A stretch of 51,539 nucleotides of DNA from SCN-69-37 sp044507065 (GTDB lineage Bacteria > Acidobacteriota > Vicinamibacteria > Vicinamibacterales > SCN-69-37). The notes beneath the pieces were generated by a model. It ran no database searches. It was not told where the DNA came from and saw nothing but the letters and a program-made list of their open reading frames with translations. Of this stretch, positions 24,122 through 32,062 are shown piece after piece. The DNA lies in NCBI GenBank assembly GCA_044507065.1, contig JBIQJY010000022.1, positions 1-51,539 of the forward strand, written 5' to 3'. Position numbers and translations under genes: made by a program. Within the stretch, counting starts at the first letter, position 1. The number at the start of each line of letters is the position of its first letter.

Positions 24122-25408
24122 ATGCCACGAGCCCTGGGGATCGACTTCGGAACCACCAACAGCGCCGTCGCGGTGCTCGACGACAATGGCGCGGTCCGTC
24201 TGGCGGGTTTTTCCACCGCGTCCGGCTCCCGCAGCACGTCCCCGTCGGTGCTGTACTTCGATGCCCCGAGGCACCGCCGGCCGGGGCTCCCGCGCGCCCA
24301 TGCGGGCCATCACGCGATTCGGGCCTACCTGCAGGCCGATACGAAGGGCCGCTTCATCCAGTCTCTCAAGAGCTACCTTGCCGACCCGGGGTTCGACGGC
24401 ACGACGATCGGCAGTCGACGCCACACGCTGGAACAATTGATTGCCCTCATCGCCGAGTCGCTTCGGCGCGACGCCGCCGAAACGCTCGGCACCCTGCCCG
24501 CGCGCGTCGTGGCGGGGCGTCCGGTGACCTTCGCACAGTCGTCGACGCCTGAAGACGACGCATTCGCACTGTCGCGCCTGCGCCAGGCGCTCGCGGCAGC
24601 CGGCTTCGTCGACATCACGTTCGAGTACGAGCCGGTGGCCGCCGCGCACGCCTACGAGCAGCGGCTGTCGTCGGACGAGATCGTGCTGGTCGCCGATTTC
24701 GGCGGCGGGACGAGCGATTTCACACTGATGGAGGTCGGCCCGACGCCGCGGGCGCGGCGCAATCGCGACGTCATCGGGACGTCCGGGGTGGCGCTGGCTG
24801 GCGATGCATTCGACCGCCAGATCGTGCGGCACGTCGTTGCGCCACAGCTTGGTGCCGGCGCGCACTACACCTCGTCGCTCGGGAAGGACCTGCCGGTGCC
24901 GGCCTGGCCCTACGCTCACCTGGAACGATGGCATCACCTGTCGTTCCTGCGATCGGCGGACACGCTCGAGATGCTCGAGCGGATCGCCAGCACGGCCCAT
25001 CCACCGGGCCGCGTCGAGGGCCTGATCCACCTGATCGAGGAGGACCTCGCGTTCGAGCTGCATCGCGCGGTGCAGGCGGCCAAGCTCGCGCTGTCGAGCG
25101 CAGAGGCCACCACGTTCGAGTTCTCCGTCGGGGCGGTGTCGATTACGGAGACCATCACGCGCGAGGAGTTGACGCGGTGGATTGCCGATGAGCTGCATGC
25201 GATTGCCGCGTGCGTGGACGGCCTCCTGGCCGAGACGCTGCTGCCGGTCGGGCGCATCGATCGCGTGTTCCTGACCGGCGGATCGTCATTCGTCCCGGCG
25301 GTGCGGCAGATCTTCGTCGATCGGTTCGGCGTTCAACGCGTGACCGGCGGCGACGAACTCACGTCGGTCGCCACCGGCCTCGCCTTGCGCGCCGCGCACG
25401 CGGGGTGA
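24122..25408 (+). CDS. Short Hsp70-family protein (YegD-like)
   Basis: A 428-residue actin/Hsp70-fold ATPase. The phosphate-1 motif is LGIDFGTTNSAVAVLDD (5-21). The phosphate-2 motif is VLVADFGGGTSDFTLMEV, and VFLTGGSSFVPAVRQIF holds the adenosine motif near the C-terminus. The protein ends right after the nucleotide-binding domain, so the substrate-binding beta-sandwich and lid of DnaK are missing, as in E. coli YegD. Such short Hsp70s are presumed regulators or specialised chaperones; no client is known. It is divergent from the DinB-like gene and ends 4 nt from the convergent CHRD gene. Confidence 0.9.
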   Translation: MPRALGIDFGTTNSAVAVLDDNGAVRLAGFSTASGSRSTSPSVLYFDAPRHRRPGLPRAHAGHHAIRAYLQADTKGRFIQSLKSYLADPGFDGTTIGSRRHTLEQLIALIAESLRRDAAETLGTLPARVVAGRPVTFAQSSTPEDDAFALSRLRQALAAAGFVDITFEYEPVAAAHAYEQRLSSDEIVLVADFGGGTSDFTLMEVGPTPRARRNRDVIGTSGVALAGDAFDRQIVRHVVAPQLGAGAHYTSSLGKDLPVPAWPYAHLERWHHLSFLRSADTLEMLERIASTAHPPGRVEGLIHLIEEDLAFELHRAVQAAKLALSSAEATTFEFSVGAVSITETITREELTRWIADELHAIAACVDGLLAETLLPVGRIDRVFLTGGSSFVPAVRQIFVDRFGVQRVTGGDELTSVATGLALRAAHAG

Positions 25409-25412
25409 CCCG

Positions 25413-25937
25413 CTACTGCATCGCGAGCGGACCGCGTGCCACGCCGCCCGGGTTCTGCACGCTGTGGACGTTGAAGTAGAAGTTTGCCGGCGCATTGATG
25501 ATGGCCTGCACCTGCGCGAGGCCGTCGCCGGTGACGCGCACGCCGTTCCTCGTGAAGCCTCCCGTGCCGTTGGTCAGCGTCACCTCGCCGGCCGCGAGAC
25601 CCGTATCGATGAGCACCGGACCATTGGCGCCGGCCGCACCCGTGTGAATGTGCGCCGCTGTGAGCGGTGTGCCGGCGGGAAAACCTGTCAGCGTCACCTG
25701 GAAGTTCGCCGTCGCGGCGGTCATGGCGCCGGCCGAATCGCGATCGATGTCGATCTGGATGATCGCGGTGCCGCTGCCTGTCGATTCCGCGCCGGAGACG
25801 GGCGGCACTTCATTGGCGGGCGAGAGTTGCGCGGTGAACGTCACCGTCTCGTCGGTCGGATCGGTGGGCGAATCGTCGCACGCCGACACCACACCGATTG
25901 CGCACACCAGCAGCGCCAGTCCGAGGGCCTGTTTCAT
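25413..25937 (-). CDS. CHRD-domain lipoprotein
   Basis: A 174-residue secreted lipoprotein. The signal peptide ends in a lipobox (GVVSAC, Cys20). A Thr/Asp/Pro spacer follows, then one CHRD domain: VTFTAQLSPANEVPPV at the start, FQVTLTGFPAGTPLTAAHIH in the middle and NFYFNVHSVQNPGGVARG at the end. CHRD domains, named after chordin, occur in many bacterial surface proteins, usually of unknown binding role. The start at 25937 is fixed by AAGGAGGT ~6 nt upstream; an earlier in-frame ATG lacks this. It is convergent with the Hsp70 gene, with 4 nt between stops. Confidence 0.92.
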   Translation of the reverse strand: MKQALGLALLVCAIGVVSACDDSPTDPTDETVTFTAQLSPANEVPPVSGAESTGSGTAIIQIDIDRDSAGAMTAATANFQVTLTGFPAGTPLTAAHIHTGAAGANGPVLIDTGLAAGEVTLTNGTGGFTRNGVRVTGDGLAQVQAIINAPANFYFNVHSVQNPGGVARGPLAMQ

Positions 25938-26090
25938 GGTTTGACCTCCTTGGATCAACGAACACGGGAGGGGTGGCGGGAGCTACGACGAGTCCTGCAA
26001 GAGACGCGCCGCCGCCGTATCCGACATACCGGGCAGCGCGCTGCCGTGTCTGCGGCCACGGCGGCGCAAGGAGGGAATTCCGTTCGCAAT

Positions 26091-26115
26091 CGCGTGTAGC
26101 TTTTCAGTACACGCG
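26091..26115. terminator. Hairpin at the end of the VWFA gene
   Basis: CGCGTGTA (26091-26098) pairs with TACACGCG (26108-26115) around a 9-nt loop that spans the stop codon of the minus-strand gene. On the minus strand the loop reads CTGAAAAGC. No T-tract follows, so its role as a terminator is uncertain. Confidence 0.35.
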
Positions 26116-28011
26116 CAGCCGGACGCGTCGTTCGTCCGCGCCGCGTGTCGACGACGCGCCGACGACCAGGAGATACTCACCCGGCGCGACATCCCGCAGG
26201 GGAATGTCCTGATGGACATCGGCGATTCCCGCCGCGGCGAAATCGTCTGCGTCGAGCTGCAATACGCGGTCGAAACGGACCACGTCCCCGGCATCGACGA
26301 GTCGAACGCGCGCATCGACCGGCACCGGTGCGTCATTGTCCGACTGCACGATCTGCACGAAGGCCGAAACGCCATCGGTGCGCGTGAAGGCACGGACCGT
26401 CGTGGGCGCAACAGGTGCGACGTCGGCGAGGTCGCGTGCCGCACCGGGAACGGCCGCCTGTGCCCGCTGCACCGCAACGCCCGACAGGGCGAGGGCGGCC
26501 TTGCGGAAGTCCGGGACGACAACCGACGCGTACGCGCTGCCCGTACGGCCTGTCGACACACCCGTGACAGCTGTTCGGATCTCGTATCGTCCCGGCGGCA
26601 GTTCGAGCCGCGAGGCCAGATCGACGTGAAGCGGCAGCCCCGCGGCCGACCGCGGGACCACCTCGATGCGCTGCGTGGTTGAGCCCATGTTCTTCCAGTC
26701 GTCGCGGAAGGCCGTCACGAGCACCTCGAACGTGGCGGCCTGCTCTGCCAGGCCGACCGGCGAGAAGCCCGCCACGACAGCCACCGCCGCCTGACGTGAA
26801 CCTGGACGGGCGAACGGTACGACCGCGACGTCGAGCGGCAGGTCGCCCGACGGCAGCGCGCCGGCAATCGCCTGCTCGAGGATTGGCGGCGCAGGCCGGT
26901 TCGACCGCGCAGCGCGCGCGTCCTGTGGCGCGAAGTACCCGGATCGGGTGCGCACGGTCAGCCCCGGCCTGTTCACGCGCACCTCAATCGACCGGAACCG
27001 CCCGTCTCGCGTCGTGTCGACCGGCTGAAAGCCGATCATGTAGTAGGAGCGGTTCTCGCGAAATACCTGCGCCACGCTGTCCTCCGGCAGATTGGTATTC
27101 CGGATGGTCGTTCCCCCCGTCGCGTCGGCCAGCGCACCGAGATCGCGCGTGATATCGGCGCCCACCTCGAGACCTCGCGGATCGAACTGGTAGACGGTGA
27201 CGTTGGCCTCCTGCATCGCATCGAACACACGGCCCCACACGCCCGCATCGACGACCGACTCGACGGCATCGGCACGGAAGACCGGGGTGAACGGACTGAT
27301 GAAGAGCAGTGTCTTGCGCCATCCCGACCAGCCGCGCAGGGCTTCGGCCGTGTTCGCCATCATCTGTTCGATCGGCCGGAACCCCGGGCACGGACCCGCG
27401 CCCTCCGCACCCAGCGGCACACCGCCCCCGGCCGTGCGCGAGGCCGCAAACGGGTGTGGAGGCGGCAGCCCGCCACGGGGACTGAAGCGCTCGACCGCGG
27501 CACGGAGCCTGGCCTTGTCGGTCGTGAACTCCTGGCCCTGGCGCCGGCTGGCCGTGTGGACCACGGCGGCCATGTCGGCCGGCCCCAGCTCGTCGATCGC
27601 CCGCGCGGCGATCCGTCGCGCCATCGCGGCATCGCCCGGATCGAACGAAATGTGGCAGTCGTCCATGACGACGATGACCACCCGCTGCGTGTCCAGATGA
27701 TTGGAGGCCACGTCGGGCGCAACGTCACGCCGCCAGGCCGCGCCGCCGACCGGACGCGAAGGCAGGTCGATGGCCGAGAACGACACGATCGGCTGGACTG
27801 CCCCGCGCTCGACGACCGTGAAATCGTCGGCCGTCAGGCCCGTGACCGGCTGGCGCTGGGCGTCGAGCACCGTCACGTCGAGTTGCACGACGTCGACGCC
27901 CGATTCGAATGCCGGGGGTGCCTGTGACGACTGCGCCGACGATCCCGTGGAGGTCCACACCACGACACTGGCAAGCGCGATCACGACGGCGGTCGGCGTC
28001 GGACGCAACAT
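26104..28011 (-). CDS. Secreted VWFA-domain protein (acidobacterial VWFA-related family)
   Basis: A 635-residue exported protein. After a signal peptide (about 1-27) comes FESGVDVVQLDVTVLDAQRQ and PVTGLTADDFTVVERG, the hallmark entry of the VWFA-related domain widespread in Acidobacteria. The von Willebrand A fold follows: QRVVIVVMDDCHISFDPGDA, then a long insert and TLLFISPFTPVF. VDTTRDGRFRSIEVRVNRPG and LTVRTRSGYFAPQDA close that part. The rest is beta-rich repeats ending DVAPGEYLLVVGASS. The MIDAS site is altered (DDCHIS rather than DxSxS), so metal binding is doubtful. AGGAG lies 9 nt before the ATG at 28011. The function is unknown; the family is a good marker of the host phylum. Confidence 0.9.
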   Translation of the reverse strand: MLRPTPTAVVIALASVVVWTSTGSSAQSSQAPPAFESGVDVVQLDVTVLDAQRQPVTGLTADDFTVVERGAVQPIVSFSAIDLPSRPVGGAAWRRDVAPDVASNHLDTQRVVIVVMDDCHISFDPGDAAMARRIAARAIDELGPADMAAVVHTASRRQGQEFTTDKARLRAAVERFSPRGGLPPPHPFAASRTAGGGVPLGAEGAGPCPGFRPIEQMMANTAEALRGWSGWRKTLLFISPFTPVFRADAVESVVDAGVWGRVFDAMQEANVTVYQFDPRGLEVGADITRDLGALADATGGTTIRNTNLPEDSVAQVFRENRSYYMIGFQPVDTTRDGRFRSIEVRVNRPGLTVRTRSGYFAPQDARAARSNRPAPPILEQAIAGALPSGDLPLDVAVVPFARPGSRQAAVAVVAGFSPVGLAEQAATFEVLVTAFRDDWKNMGSTTQRIEVVPRSAAGLPLHVDLASRLELPPGRYEIRTAVTGVSTGRTGSAYASVVVPDFRKAALALSGVAVQRAQAAVPGAARDLADVAPVAPTTVRAFTRTDGVSAFVQIVQSDNDAPVPVDARVRLVDAGDVVRFDRVLQLDADDFAAAGIADVHQDIPLRDVAPGEYLLVVGASSTRGADERRVRLRVY

Positions 28012-28049
28012 GGGCGATGACTCCTGGCAGGCTGGCCGGGCCAGTCTAC

Positions 28050-28922
28050 ATGAGAATAGAAGGGATGCTCGGCGTCGTCCCCGATACGACCATGCGCCCG
28101 CGCTGGTGGCAGTGGCCCACCGTGCTCTCGCTCGATGCCGCGGTGATTGCCATGGCCTGGCAGACGCTGATGGCCGGGGCACTCGGCGTAGCGATCGGCT
28201 GGCCGGCCGTCTTCGTGCTGGGCAGTTCGGTCTGGCTCGCCTATACGTGCGATCGATGGATCGAGGCCTGGCGGCTGGGCGACCGCCCGCTGCTCACACC
28301 CAGACATCGCTTCCACCAGCGCCATCGCGTCGCGCTCGCCGCGGTTGCCGCGTTCGTGCTGGCTGCCGACCTGGGCGTGGCATTCACGCACCTGCATCGG
28401 CGCGACATCGTCGCCGGCCTGATTCTCACCGCCGCCGTGCTCGCCTATCTGCTGTCGCACCAGTGGGTACACCGCGATGCGCCCTGGCGCGCGCCGAAGG
28501 AACTGGTGATCGCGGCCCTGCTCACCGCCGGGGTCACGATCTTCCTGCGCAGCGCCCCGAGCACCGCGGCGCTCGTCCGGATGGGTGGCCTGTTCGCCCT
28601 CCTCTGCTTCACCAACTGCGCCCTCATCTCGCGGTGGGAACGGGCCATCGACGCGGTGCACGACCAGACGTCGCTCGCGCGGCGCTCGGCTCGCCTGGCA
28701 CAGGCGATCACATGGCTGCCCTGGCTCGCCGTGGCCGCGTCGGCCATGGCCGTGGCATCCGTCGCCGGGCCTGCGCAGGTCGTAGCCGTCTGCGCACTGG
28801 CCAGTTCGCTGCTATTGGCGCTGGCCGATCGCATCGAGCCGTCGATGGGCTGGGCCGCCGCGCGCGTGCTGTCGGACTTCGCACTGTTGACGCCGCTCGT
28901 GCCCCTGCTGGCCTGGCCATGA
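28050..28922 (+). CDS. Multi-pass membrane protein of unknown function
   Basis: About 290 residues with roughly eight hydrophobic helices, for example VLSLDAAVIAMAWQTLMAGA, GWPAVFVLGSSVWLAYTCD, VALAAVAAFVLAADLGVAF, IVAGLILTAAVLAYLL and LVIAALLTAGVTIFL. The short loop AYTCDRWIEAWRLGDRPLLT after helix 2 is polar and acidic and recalls, only loosely, the Asp-rich loops of UbiA-type prenyltransferases. I do not assign the family. The start is uncertain: ATGs at 28050, 28065 and 28092 are all in frame, and none has a strong Shine-Dalgarno. The stop overlaps the start of the methyltransferase gene (ATGA at 28919-28922), so the two products probably work together. Confidence 0.7.
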   Translation: MRIEGMLGVVPDTTMRPRWWQWPTVLSLDAAVIAMAWQTLMAGALGVAIGWPAVFVLGSSVWLAYTCDRWIEAWRLGDRPLLTPRHRFHQRHRVALAAVAAFVLAADLGVAFTHLHRRDIVAGLILTAAVLAYLLSHQWVHRDAPWRAPKELVIAALLTAGVTIFLRSAPSTAALVRMGGLFALLCFTNCALISRWERAIDAVHDQTSLARRSARLAQAITWLPWLAVAASAMAVASVAGPAQVVAVCALASSLLLALADRIEPSMGWAAARVLSDFALLTPLVPLLAWP

Positions 28923-29665
28923 CGACGCGAAGCACGCCCACAGACGATGGACCTGCCGTCGGACCGGGGCCGCTGCCGCCCGGCGGCTTCGACCGCGTCG
29001 CCCGTGTCTACCACGCACTCGAACGTCTGGCCTTCGGAAGCACGCTCGAACGCGCTCGCTTTGCGCACCTGACGGCCCTCACCGGATGCCGCGACGTCCT
29101 TGTCCTGGGAGATGGCGACGGGCGATGTGTGGCGCGCCTGGCGTCGATGCTTCCCGAGGCGCGGATCCGCTGCGTGGACGGCAGCGCCGGGATGCTCGCG
29201 CGGCTGCAGGCGCGGCTCACGCCGTCCGATCGCACCCGCATCTCGTGCGAGCAGGCCGACATCCGCACGGTCGCGCTGCCGGCGCGCTCGTATGATTCGG
29301 TGCTGACGATGTTCGTGCTCGACTGCCTGACCGACGAAGAGGTGGCGCGCCTGGCGCCGCGCGTCGCGGCAGCGCTGCGGCCTGGCGGCCAGTGGCTGTT
29401 CGCGGACTTCTCGATTCCGGCACGCGGCTGGCGGCGGCTGCGCGCGCGTCTGTGGGTGGCGCTGCTCTACGCGTTCTTCCGGTGGACGACCGGCCTGGCC
29501 GTCTCGTCGCTGCCGGCCTCGGAGGCGCACATCCGCGAGGCGGGACTGACGCCCGGATCGACCCTGACGTTCCAGCAGGGCCTGATCCGGAGCGTCCTGT
29601 TCGAGGCGCCGCCTACTGTTCGGCCTCGAGCTGACGAACGAACGCAACGCCCGCCGGGATGTTGA
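28919..29665 (+). CDS. Class I SAM-dependent methyltransferase
   Basis: A 248-residue methyltransferase. The SAM loop is DVLVLGDGDGRCVARLASML with the acidic strand end RIRCVDGSAGMLARL. SYDSVLTMFVLDCLTDEEV is the motif-II region, and ALRPGGQWLFADFS the motif-III region. A hydrophobic stretch (WVALLYAFFRWTTGLAVSSL) after the core suggests a membrane-near or lipid-like substrate, in keeping with coupling to the membrane protein upstream (4-nt overlap). The last ~17 residues are Arg/Pro-rich and run 53 bp into the 3' end of the convergent lipoprotein gene; they may be readthrough of no functional value. The substrate is unknown. Confidence 0.83.
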   Translation: MTTRSTPTDDGPAVGPGPLPPGGFDRVARVYHALERLAFGSTLERARFAHLTALTGCRDVLVLGDGDGRCVARLASMLPEARIRCVDGSAGMLARLQARLTPSDRTRISCEQADIRTVALPARSYDSVLTMFVLDCLTDEEVARLAPRVAAALRPGGQWLFADFSIPARGWRRLRARLWVALLYAFFRWTTGLAVSSLPASEAHIREAGLTPGSTLTFQQGLIRSVLFEAPPTVRPRADERTQRPPGC

Positions 29666-30536
29666 CTTCGGGCGTGGAGGATTCCTCTTCGAGGATGTGC
29701 CACTCGACCGACGTGTGGCGGGCCGCTTCGAGCACACCGCGCACGTCGACCATGCCGGTGCCCAGCGGCACGCTCGACTCGGGCGGCGCCTGACCGGTGT
29801 TATCGCGCGGCGTGCCTTCGCGCATGTCCTTCAGGTGCGTCGAGACGAAGCGCGTCGGATAGGCCTGCAGCAGCGCCACCGGATCCGCACCGCCGTGGAA
29901 CGCCCAGAAGATGTCGAGCTGGAACTTGACGTTCTCGGGATCGGTCCGCGCCGCAATCGAGTCGAACAGCGTGCCGCCGCCTTCGGCCGGCGCGAACTCG
30001 AATCCGTGCGTGTGGTAGAAGAACGTCAGCCCCGCGTCCTTGAGCAGCTTGCCGGCCGTATTGAAGGCCCCGACGGCCTTGTCGGCATCGGCCGCATCGA
30101 ACGTGTCCTCGTGCGGAAACCAGGCGTTCCCCACGTACTGCACGCCGAAGAACTTCGCATCATCGATGAACGCGGCCGGATCCTTCAGGAGCGCGTCGAT
30201 GTCGATGTGCATCGAGATCGGCGTGAGGCCGGCCTTGTCGAGCTCCGCCTTGAAATCCTCGCGCGACAGGTTCGCGGTGCCAGCCAGCTCGACGTGGCTG
30301 ATGCCCATGGCCTTGACCTTGGCGAGCGTCGCCGGGACGCCCTCGGCGGCAAAGCTGGCGTTCATGCTCCAGAGCTGAAGGGCAAGCGGATTCTTCAGGA
30401 GCGGCGTTGCCGCGGTGACAGGAGCGGGTTCGGGGGCTTCCGGCGGCTGACCGCACCCCGCCAGGGACAAGGTCAATGCCACTGTCGCCGCGGACATCGC
30501 GGCGCCTCGAAACACGCCAGAAGAAAGAACCAGCAT
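29613..30536 (-). CDS. Lipoprotein of the sugar-phosphate isomerase/epimerase (xylose-isomerase-like TIM-barrel) family
   Basis: A 307-residue exported TIM-barrel protein. The signal ends in a lipobox (LSLAGC, Cys28). The barrel starts LALQLWSMNASFAAEGVPAT, continues with GISHVELAGTANLSREDFK, TPISMHIDID, LTFFYHTHGFEF, FQLDIFWAFHGGADPV and RFVSTHLKDM, and ends with WHILEEESS. His and Asp/Glu residues at the barrel mouth (HTHGFEF, LDIF, STHLKD, EEE) match the metal-binding set of the AP_endonuc_2/IolE-like family. Lipoprotein forms are common in Acidobacteria, often with Gfo/Idh/MocA genes; the sugar is unknown. GGAGG stands 7 nt before the ATG. Its 3' end overlaps the convergent methyltransferase gene by 53 bp. 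Confidence 0.87.
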   Translation of the reverse strand: MLVLSSGVFRGAAMSAATVALTLSLAGCGQPPEAPEPAPVTAATPLLKNPLALQLWSMNASFAAEGVPATLAKVKAMGISHVELAGTANLSREDFKAELDKAGLTPISMHIDIDALLKDPAAFIDDAKFFGVQYVGNAWFPHEDTFDAADADKAVGAFNTAGKLLKDAGLTFFYHTHGFEFAPAEGGGTLFDSIAARTDPENVKFQLDIFWAFHGGADPVALLQAYPTRFVSTHLKDMREGTPRDNTGQAPPESSVPLGTGMVDVRGVLEAARHTSVEWHILEEESSTPEVNIPAGVAFVRQLEAEQ

Positions 30537-30588
30537 TGATCGCCTCCACAAGTAGTCGCCGGGGTAGCCGGACGCAGAACAACGGAGA

Positions 30589-30594
30589 AGTATA
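30589..30594 (-). promoter_or_regulatory. TATACT -10 element of the TIM-barrel lipoprotein gene
   Basis: TATACT on the minus strand matches five of six -10 positions and lies 52 nt before the ATG at 30536, in an otherwise GC-rich gap. No -35 hexamer of good quality is seen 16-18 bp upstream. Confidence 0.35.
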
Positions 30595-30653
30595 GCGCCG
30601 CAGAACGCACCGGGACTGGCGGATCGGCGGAGGACACGCGAAAATCGGCTGCA

Positions 30654-31127
30654 ATGGTGACGCGCGTCCTGTTCGTCTGTCTCGGAAACATCTGTCGCTC
30701 GCCGGCCGCCGAAGGCGTCTTTCGCCGCCTGATCGATGAAGCGGGCCTGGCCGACCGGTTCACGATCGAGTCGGCGGGCACCGGCGCCTGGCACGTTGGT
30801 GAACCGGCCGACGCGCGCATGCGCGAGGCGGCGATGCGCCGCGAGGTGACGCTGACCAGCCGCGCGCGTCAGGTGCAGGCGCAGGACTTCGAACACTTCG
30901 ACTACATCATCGCCATGGACGCCTCGAATCTGGCGCACCTCCGGAAGCAGGCGCCGTCCGGCCACCATGCCGCCCTGCACCTGTTCCGCGACTTCGATCC
31001 CGAGAGCCCGGGCGACGACGTGCCCGATCCGTACTACGGCGGCGCTGAAGGATTCGAGGAGGTGCTCGACATCGTCACGCGCACGGGCCGGTCGCTGCTC
31101 GCCCATCTGCGCCGGGAGCATCCTTGA
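30654..31127 (+). CDS. Low-molecular-weight protein-tyrosine-phosphatase family (possible ketosamine-5-phosphatase)
   Basis: A 157-residue phosphatase with the full active site: P-loop CLGNICRS (9-16, nucleophile Cys9, Arg15) and the general acid Asp125 in VPDPYYGG. ESAGTGAWHVGEPAD and FDYIIAMDASNL are typical family strands. It could dephosphorylate protein tyrosines. Its stop overlaps the start of a fructosamine-kinase-family gene (TTGA at 31124-31127). LMW-phosphatase relatives linked in this way have been shown to act on ribulosamine- or erythrulosamine-5-phosphates made in protein glycation, so the linkage favours a deglycation role here (inference). The ATG at 30654 starts exactly at the fold. 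Confidence 0.9.
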   Translation: MVTRVLFVCLGNICRSPAAEGVFRRLIDEAGLADRFTIESAGTGAWHVGEPADARMREAAMRREVTLTSRARQVQAQDFEHFDYIIAMDASNLAHLRKQAPSGHHAALHLFRDFDPESPGDDVPDPYYGGAEGFEEVLDIVTRTGRSLLAHLRREHP

Positions 31128-31990
31128 TCGAGCCGGGCGGTGAGGTTGCGCGTGTGCTCGCAGCCTCGGCCGGCCGACCGGTGTCCGTTACGCGCCGCGT
31201 GCCTCTCGGTGGCGGCTGCATCGGCCAGGTCGAGCGCATCGAGACGACCGAGGGACCGTTCGTCCTCAAGTGGATGCCGAATCCACCGCCCGACCTGTTC
31301 AACGCCGAACGCGCAGGCCTCGAGGCCATCGGCGCCGCCACGTCGCTCCTGCGCGTGCCGCAGGTTGTCGCCGCCACCCCGGCCTTCATCCTGCTCGAGT
31401 GGCTCGAACCCGGCGTGCGCGACGACACAGCCGACGAACGGCTCGGACGCGGCCTCGCTGAACTGCACCGGACAACGAACGCGCGCTACGGCTTCCCGCG
31501 CACCACCTGGTGTGGATCGACAGCGCAGCCCAACGCATGGGCCGATGCGTGGGTGGCCTTCTACGCGTCGGCACGCCTGGGATATCAGCTCAGCCTGGCG
31601 TCGAGCACCGGGGTGATGGACACGGCCAGCCGCCGCGCGGTCGAACGCATCATCGCGCGGCTCAGCTCGTGGATCAGCGAACCGGCCGAGGGTCCCGCGC
31701 TCATCCATGGCGATCTCTGGTCGGGCAACCTGCATATTGCCCGCAGCGGCCCGGCGCTGCTCGATCCGGCCGTGTACTTCGGCCATCGCGAGGCCGAGCT
31801 TGGCATGATGATGCTGTTCGGCGGCTTCGGACCGCGCGTCTTCGACGCCTACGATGAGGCGTTTCCCCTCGATCCCGGGTGGCGCGATCGCAACCCGCTC
31901 TACCAGCTCTACCACGTGCTCAACCACGTGAATCTGTTCGGTGCCCAGTACATCGACCGGCTGTCGTCAATCGTCAGGCGGTACGCCTGA
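31124..31990 (+). CDS. Fructosamine/ketosamine-3-kinase family protein
   Basis: A 288-residue aminoglycoside-phosphotransferase-like kinase. The glycine-rich loop is RRVPLGGGCIGQVERIETTE and the ATP-lysine lies in FVLKWMP. The catalytic loop is ALIHGDLWSGNLH, and PALLDPAVYFGHREAELGMM holds the metal-binding DP-motif with the Fn3K-typical FGHREAELAM-like wording. Bacterial Fn3K relatives phosphorylate ribulosamines or erythrulosamines bound to protein at the 3-hydroxyl, making them unstable so that the amine is regenerated. The TTG start is supported by GGGAG ~6 nt upstream and by the 4-nt overlap with the phosphatase gene. Length is standard for the family. Confidence 0.9.
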   Translation: MIEPGGEVARVLAASAGRPVSVTRRVPLGGGCIGQVERIETTEGPFVLKWMPNPPPDLFNAERAGLEAIGAATSLLRVPQVVAATPAFILLEWLEPGVRDDTADERLGRGLAELHRTTNARYGFPRTTWCGSTAQPNAWADAWVAFYASARLGYQLSLASSTGVMDTASRRAVERIIARLSSWISEPAEGPALIHGDLWSGNLHIARSGPALLDPAVYFGHREAELGMMMLFGGFGPRVFDAYDEAFPLDPGWRDRNPLYQLYHVLNHVNLFGAQYIDRLSSIVRRYA

Positions 31991-32028
31991 GCGTGCGATC
32001 GACGGTTTCGCGGCCCGACAGGGTTGCG

Positions 32029-32034
32029 TATATT
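32029..32034 (+). promoter_or_regulatory. TATATT -10-like element before the HD-GYP gene
   Basis: TATATT, part of an unusually AT-rich GTATATTAAG patch, lies in the gap after the kinase gene. It would place the transcription start near 32041. The -35 region is weak (TTTCGC). Its presence argues against translation starting at the in-frame TTG at 32024. Confidence 0.35.
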
Positions 32035-32062
32035 AAGCCTGTTGCCACAACTCCGTGACCCG

